A DNA stretch of 64,000 nt. Source: Microcystis aeruginosa FD4 (GTDB lineage: Bacteria > Cyanobacteriota > Cyanobacteriia > Cyanobacteriales > Microcystaceae). The notes below the pieces were generated by a model that worked only from the letters and a program-made list of their open reading frames with translations, had not been told where the DNA came from and ran no database searches. Numbering within the stretch: the stretch's first letter is position 1; each line of letters begins with the position of its first letter. Where the stretch lies: contig NZ_CP046973.1 of NCBI RefSeq assembly GCF_009792235.1, positions 3,038,001 through 3,102,000 on the forward strand, read 5' to 3'. The translations under genes were made by a program, and so were the position numbers. Below are positions 61,126 to 64,000 of this stretch, piece after piece.

Positions 61126-63006
61126 CTAGACCACCAAAGCTTCTAGAATCGTCTTATTGTAGATAATTCGCCCTACAGTAGTACGCACATACTGAGAAAT
61201 TATCTGACCATCCTTCTCCCGGGTTTTGCGTTCCCGATAATATTTCCAGATGCTGCCATCGGGGAGAGTTTCCGTTTCCAGGACTTCCTCATCTGGTTTA
61301 TTAGTTTTCACCTTTTCTCCGACGGGTAAACGCAACCACACAGAAGCGTGTAGATCCACCAATCCCTGATCAAAAGCGCGAATAGCGTCATCCATGCTGG
61401 CGAAATAACGACCCCCACCCTTTTGGGCCTTGGGATTTTCGGCCGTGAGATAATAACAACCCAAAACCATATCCTGAGAAGGGGCAACAATCGGGCGACC
61501 AGTCGCCGGTGAGAGAATATTATGACAGGCCAACATCAACAAACGCGCTTCCGATTGTGCTTCCAGAGACAGGGGAATATGTACGGCCATTTGGTCCCCG
61601 TCAAAGTCAGCGTTAAAAGCGGGACAGACGAGGGGATGTAACTGAATCGCCCGGCCCTCCACTAAGATCGGTTCAAACGCTTGAATGCCCAAACGGTGCA
61701 GGGTGGGGGCGCGGTTTAACATCACCGGGTGTCCTGTGATTACTTCATCCAAGACGTGCCAAACATTGGCATCCCCCCGTTGGATCATTTTCTTGGCTGC
61801 CTTGATATTATTGACGATGCCTAATTTAATTAAACGATGGATAACGAAGGGTTGGAACAATTCGATCGCCATTTCCCTGGGTAAACCGCATTGATAGATC
61901 TTCAATTTCGGACCGACAACGATAACCGAACGTCCCGAATAGTCCACCCGTTTACCGAGGAGATTTTGACGGAAACGCCCCTGTTTACCCTCGATAATAT
62001 CCGATAAAGACTTCAGGGCGCGATTATTGGCCCCCACCACCGTGCGACCACGACGACCGTTATCAATTAAAGCATCGACGGCCTCCTGTAACATCCGTTT
62101 TTCGTTGCGGACGATAATTTCGGGGGCGAGAATTTCTTGCAGACGGGATAAACGGTTATTGCGGTTAATCACCCGACGGTAGAGATCGTTCAGGTCAGAG
62201 GTGGCAAAACGGCCGCCGTCCAACTGCACCATGGGGCGTAAATCGGGGGGAATCACGGGAATTACGCTTAAAACCATCCATTCTGCCTGAGAACCCGTGG
62301 CGATAAAGTTATCGATTACCCGGAGACGTTTAATTAATTTTGCCCGTTTTTGCCCCTTACTTTCGACAATTTCCGTCCGCAGTCTTTCCGCTTCTTCTTC
62401 CAGGTTAATTTCCTGTAAGAGTCTTTGGATAGCCTCGGCCCCAATACCCACTTCAATGCCGACTAATTCCGAATCCTCCGCGTAGATTTCTTCTTCGATC
62501 TCTAACCATTGATCTTCGCTGAGGAGTTGTTTATAACTAAGATTGCCGGCATTACCCGGATCGAGAACCACATAGGCATTAAAATAGACGATTTGCTCCA
62601 CGTCCCGCAGGGGCATATCGAGCAGGATACTGAGATAACTGGGAATACCTTTGAGATACCAAACGTGGGTGACGGGGGCAGCTAATTTGATAAAACCCAT
62701 GCGATGACGACGTACCCGGGACTCGGTGACTTCCACCCCGCAACGTTCACAGACAATTCCCCGGTGACGGACGCGTTTGTATTTACCACACCAACATTCC
62801 CAGTCTTTCGAGGGGCCAAAAATTTTCTCGCAGAATAACCCATCCATTTCCGGTTTGAGAGTCCGATAGTTGATCGTTTCTGGTTTGGTTACTTCTCCGA
62901 CGACTTGACCGTTAGGCAGGTTTCTTTCTCCCCATTGCCGAATTCTTTCGGGGGACGCTAAACCGATTTTGACGTAATCAAATCTTTGATCTGTTGGAGT
63001 CTTCAT
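61126..63006 (-). CDS. rpoC1: DNA-directed RNA polymerase gamma subunit (RpoC1)
   Basis: 626 residues, the N-terminal half of beta-prime, a split found in cyanobacteria and plastids. The zinc finger near the start (CWCGKYKRVRHRGIVCERCG) and the catalytic Mg site FNADFDGDQMAVHIPL are intact. Also seen are RQNLLGKRVDYSGRSVIVVG and VMLNRAPTLHRLGIQAFEPI. The frame continues upstream to 63078, but the ATG at 63006 starts MKTPTDQRFDYVKIGL, the standard N-terminus. rpoB and rpoC2 are not adjacent on either side, as in Synechocystis. Confidence 0.97.
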   Translation of the reverse strand: MKTPTDQRFDYVKIGLASPERIRQWGERNLPNGQVVGEVTKPETINYRTLKPEMDGLFCEKIFGPSKDWECWCGKYKRVRHRGIVCERCGVEVTESRVRRHRMGFIKLAAPVTHVWYLKGIPSYLSILLDMPLRDVEQIVYFNAYVVLDPGNAGNLSYKQLLSEDQWLEIEEEIYAEDSELVGIEVGIGAEAIQRLLQEINLEEEAERLRTEIVESKGQKRAKLIKRLRVIDNFIATGSQAEWMVLSVIPVIPPDLRPMVQLDGGRFATSDLNDLYRRVINRNNRLSRLQEILAPEIIVRNEKRMLQEAVDALIDNGRRGRTVVGANNRALKSLSDIIEGKQGRFRQNLLGKRVDYSGRSVIVVGPKLKIYQCGLPREMAIELFQPFVIHRLIKLGIVNNIKAAKKMIQRGDANVWHVLDEVITGHPVMLNRAPTLHRLGIQAFEPILVEGRAIQLHPLVCPAFNADFDGDQMAVHIPLSLEAQSEARLLMLACHNILSPATGRPIVAPSQDMVLGCYYLTAENPKAQKGGGRYFASMDDAIRAFDQGLVDLHASVWLRLPVGEKVKTNKPDEEVLETETLPDGSIWKYYRERKTREKDGQIISQYVRTTVGRIIYNKTILEALVV

Positions 63007-63185
63007 TCTGAATCTTTTACTATGGGTAATGATCTGGGATAAGCGATCGCTCTCGCGTTCTCGATGCCCCGATGACAACTATTGGGCAGAAACGACAGTT
63101 AACTCAGTCACTTTTTCTTGGGGTCAAGCTGGCCCGACCGAGTCCGGGACATTACATTATACAATTTTTCTAGTTCGATCGACCA

Positions 63186-63998
63186 TTAAGTGATATTTTC
63201 CCAGATGGTGATGCTGCCGTCGGCCGCGGCCGCCGCTAGGTGGCAATAATCGGGGCTGAGAACTAAACTGGAGATGGGCGATGATCGCCCATCGGCGGCG
63301 CTGAGAGTTGCGATCGCCTGTTGATAATTGGCTAACCAGATTTTAATCTCTCCGTCGGTTCCCCCGGTAAATAACCATTGACCCTCCTCTCCGAATAGCA
63401 AGCTTGTCACCTGACCATTATGGGCATTGATCACCCTAATTGGCGCAAAATGACCGCTTTTCTCGCAGTCGTATCGCCAGATTTTCACCGTCCCATCCAC
63501 ACAACCAGCGGCAATAATCTGACTATCGGCAGCGATCGCCAGACTCTGCACCGAAGAAACGTTACCAGATAAGACGGCGATTTTTGCTCCCGATCCCAAT
63601 TGCCAGAGGGTGACAGTGCCATCACCCCCGGCCGCGGCAATAAAATCTTGATTAGGAGCCACTGCTAGGGCATAAATTGCCCCTAGACTGTCATAGGAGC
63701 TAAATGCTTCGTTTTCCTGCTCTAAATTCCACTGTTTTAGGGTTTGATCGTAACTACCGCTAACCAAAAAATGCCAACGGGGGGCAAAATCCAGGCCATG
63801 AATCGAACCGAGATGACCGAGGAAAATTTGATTTAATTCCAGACTACTGGCATCGCCGGCTAAAGTCCATAATTTAACGGTTTGATCGAATCCTCCCGTC
63901 GCTAGATGATAATCGCCGTTTCCGGTGACTGCTAGGGCTAAAATGCCCTGATCGTGAGCTTCAACCGTATTAATCAGGGTTCCTCTCGCAAAATCCCA
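63186..63998 (-). CDS. WD40-repeat protein, C-terminal part (runs off the window)
   Basis: The frame is open from the right window edge to the stop, giving about 270 residues of WD40 beta-propeller repeats: ATGGFDQTVKLWTL, VSGSYDQTLKQWNL, AAGGDGTVTLWQL, AAGCVDGTVKIWRY, TGGTDGEIKIWLA and AAADGSITIWENI, roughly 40 residues apart. The Met at 63767 is internal. WD40 proteins scaffold complexes. The N-terminus, and any kinase or NB-ARC domain often joined to WD40 in cyanobacteria, is out of view. It is divergent from no neighbour; rpoC1 lies 180 bp downstream on the same strand. Confidence 0.9.
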   Translation of the reverse strand, partial: WDFARGTLINTVEAHDQGILALAVTGNGDYHLATGGFDQTVKLWTLAGDASSLELNQIFLGHLGSIHGLDFAPRWHFLVSGSYDQTLKQWNLEQENEAFSSYDSLGAIYALAVAPNQDFIAAAGGDGTVTLWQLGSGAKIAVLSGNVSSVQSLAIAADSQIIAAGCVDGTVKIWRYDCEKSGHFAPIRVINAHNGQVTSLLFGEEGQWLFTGGTDGEIKIWLANYQQAIATLSAADGRSSPISSLVLSPDYCHLAAAAADGSITIWENIT

Positions 63999-64000
63999 GA

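Overview
The window looks like chromosomal DNA of a bloom-type unicellular cyanobacterium, most likely Microcystis aeruginosa or a close relative. The evidence is gene content found together only in cyanobacteria: zeta-carotene desaturase, the alkane pair ADO/AAR, a split RNA polymerase gamma subunit (rpoC1) standing alone, group 2/3 sigma factors SigC-like and SigF, and the small DUF3110, DUF2996 and Asr1405/Asl0597 proteins. HIP1-type GCGATCGC octamers are scattered through the core genes, and the DNA carries a very heavy load of short tandem repeats, MITEs and broken insertion sequences. The species call is inference.

Layout. 1-3.2 kb: end of a (p)ppGpp synthetase/hydrolase, a WecA/MraY-like sugar-phosphate transferase and leuC. 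3.2-4.2 kb: tandem repeats plus an internally deleted IS. 4.3-13.3 kb: two small conserved cyanobacterial proteins, a decayed IS1 copy, a TonB-like protein, an ABM-fold protein, a GT39-type membrane glycosyltransferase with a TPR-like tail, and zds. 13.5-16.8 kb: the alkane operon, ADO then AAR, split by an IS200/IS605 TnpB element. 17.3-34.7 kb: housekeeping genes (DUF58 protein, SRP RNA, MFS transporter, purU, 2Fe-2S ferredoxin, RNase H-ACT fusion, AI-2E/PerM-type permease, tRNA-Ala(GGC), hisF, ruvB, sigF, a class V aminotransferase, sigC-like factor, priA).

34.8-46.0 kb is the outstanding region: a head-to-tail array of 13 copies of one DUF4351/Rpn-like gene on the minus strand. Ten copies are intact, two are frameshifted and the promoter-proximal one is reduced to its C-terminal module. 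Neighbouring copies overlap by GTGA. Each copy carries a 4-residue (12-bp) repeat whose number varies from copy to copy, and a conserved internal ATG with a Shine-Dalgarno sequence just before the C-terminal module. This matches the gene-within-a-gene design described for Rpn anti-phage toxin-antitoxin proteins. A tandem array of such genes, preceded by a C-terminal-only unit, is the main candidate for an undescribed system here.

46.0-46.6 kb holds truncated IS630 and ISAs1 fragments. 46.6-51.6 kb is the end of the ribosomal/RNA polymerase operon in conserved order (infA, rpmJ, rpsM, rpsK, rpoA, rplQ, truA, rplM, rpsI, rpmE, all on minus), with tandem repeats between some genes. 51.6-54.7 kb is a graveyard of MITEs and IS4, IS630 and TnpB remnants. 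Then come ileS, an AT-rich type II restriction-modification pair, ridA, rpoC1 and the end of a WD40-repeat gene that runs off the window.
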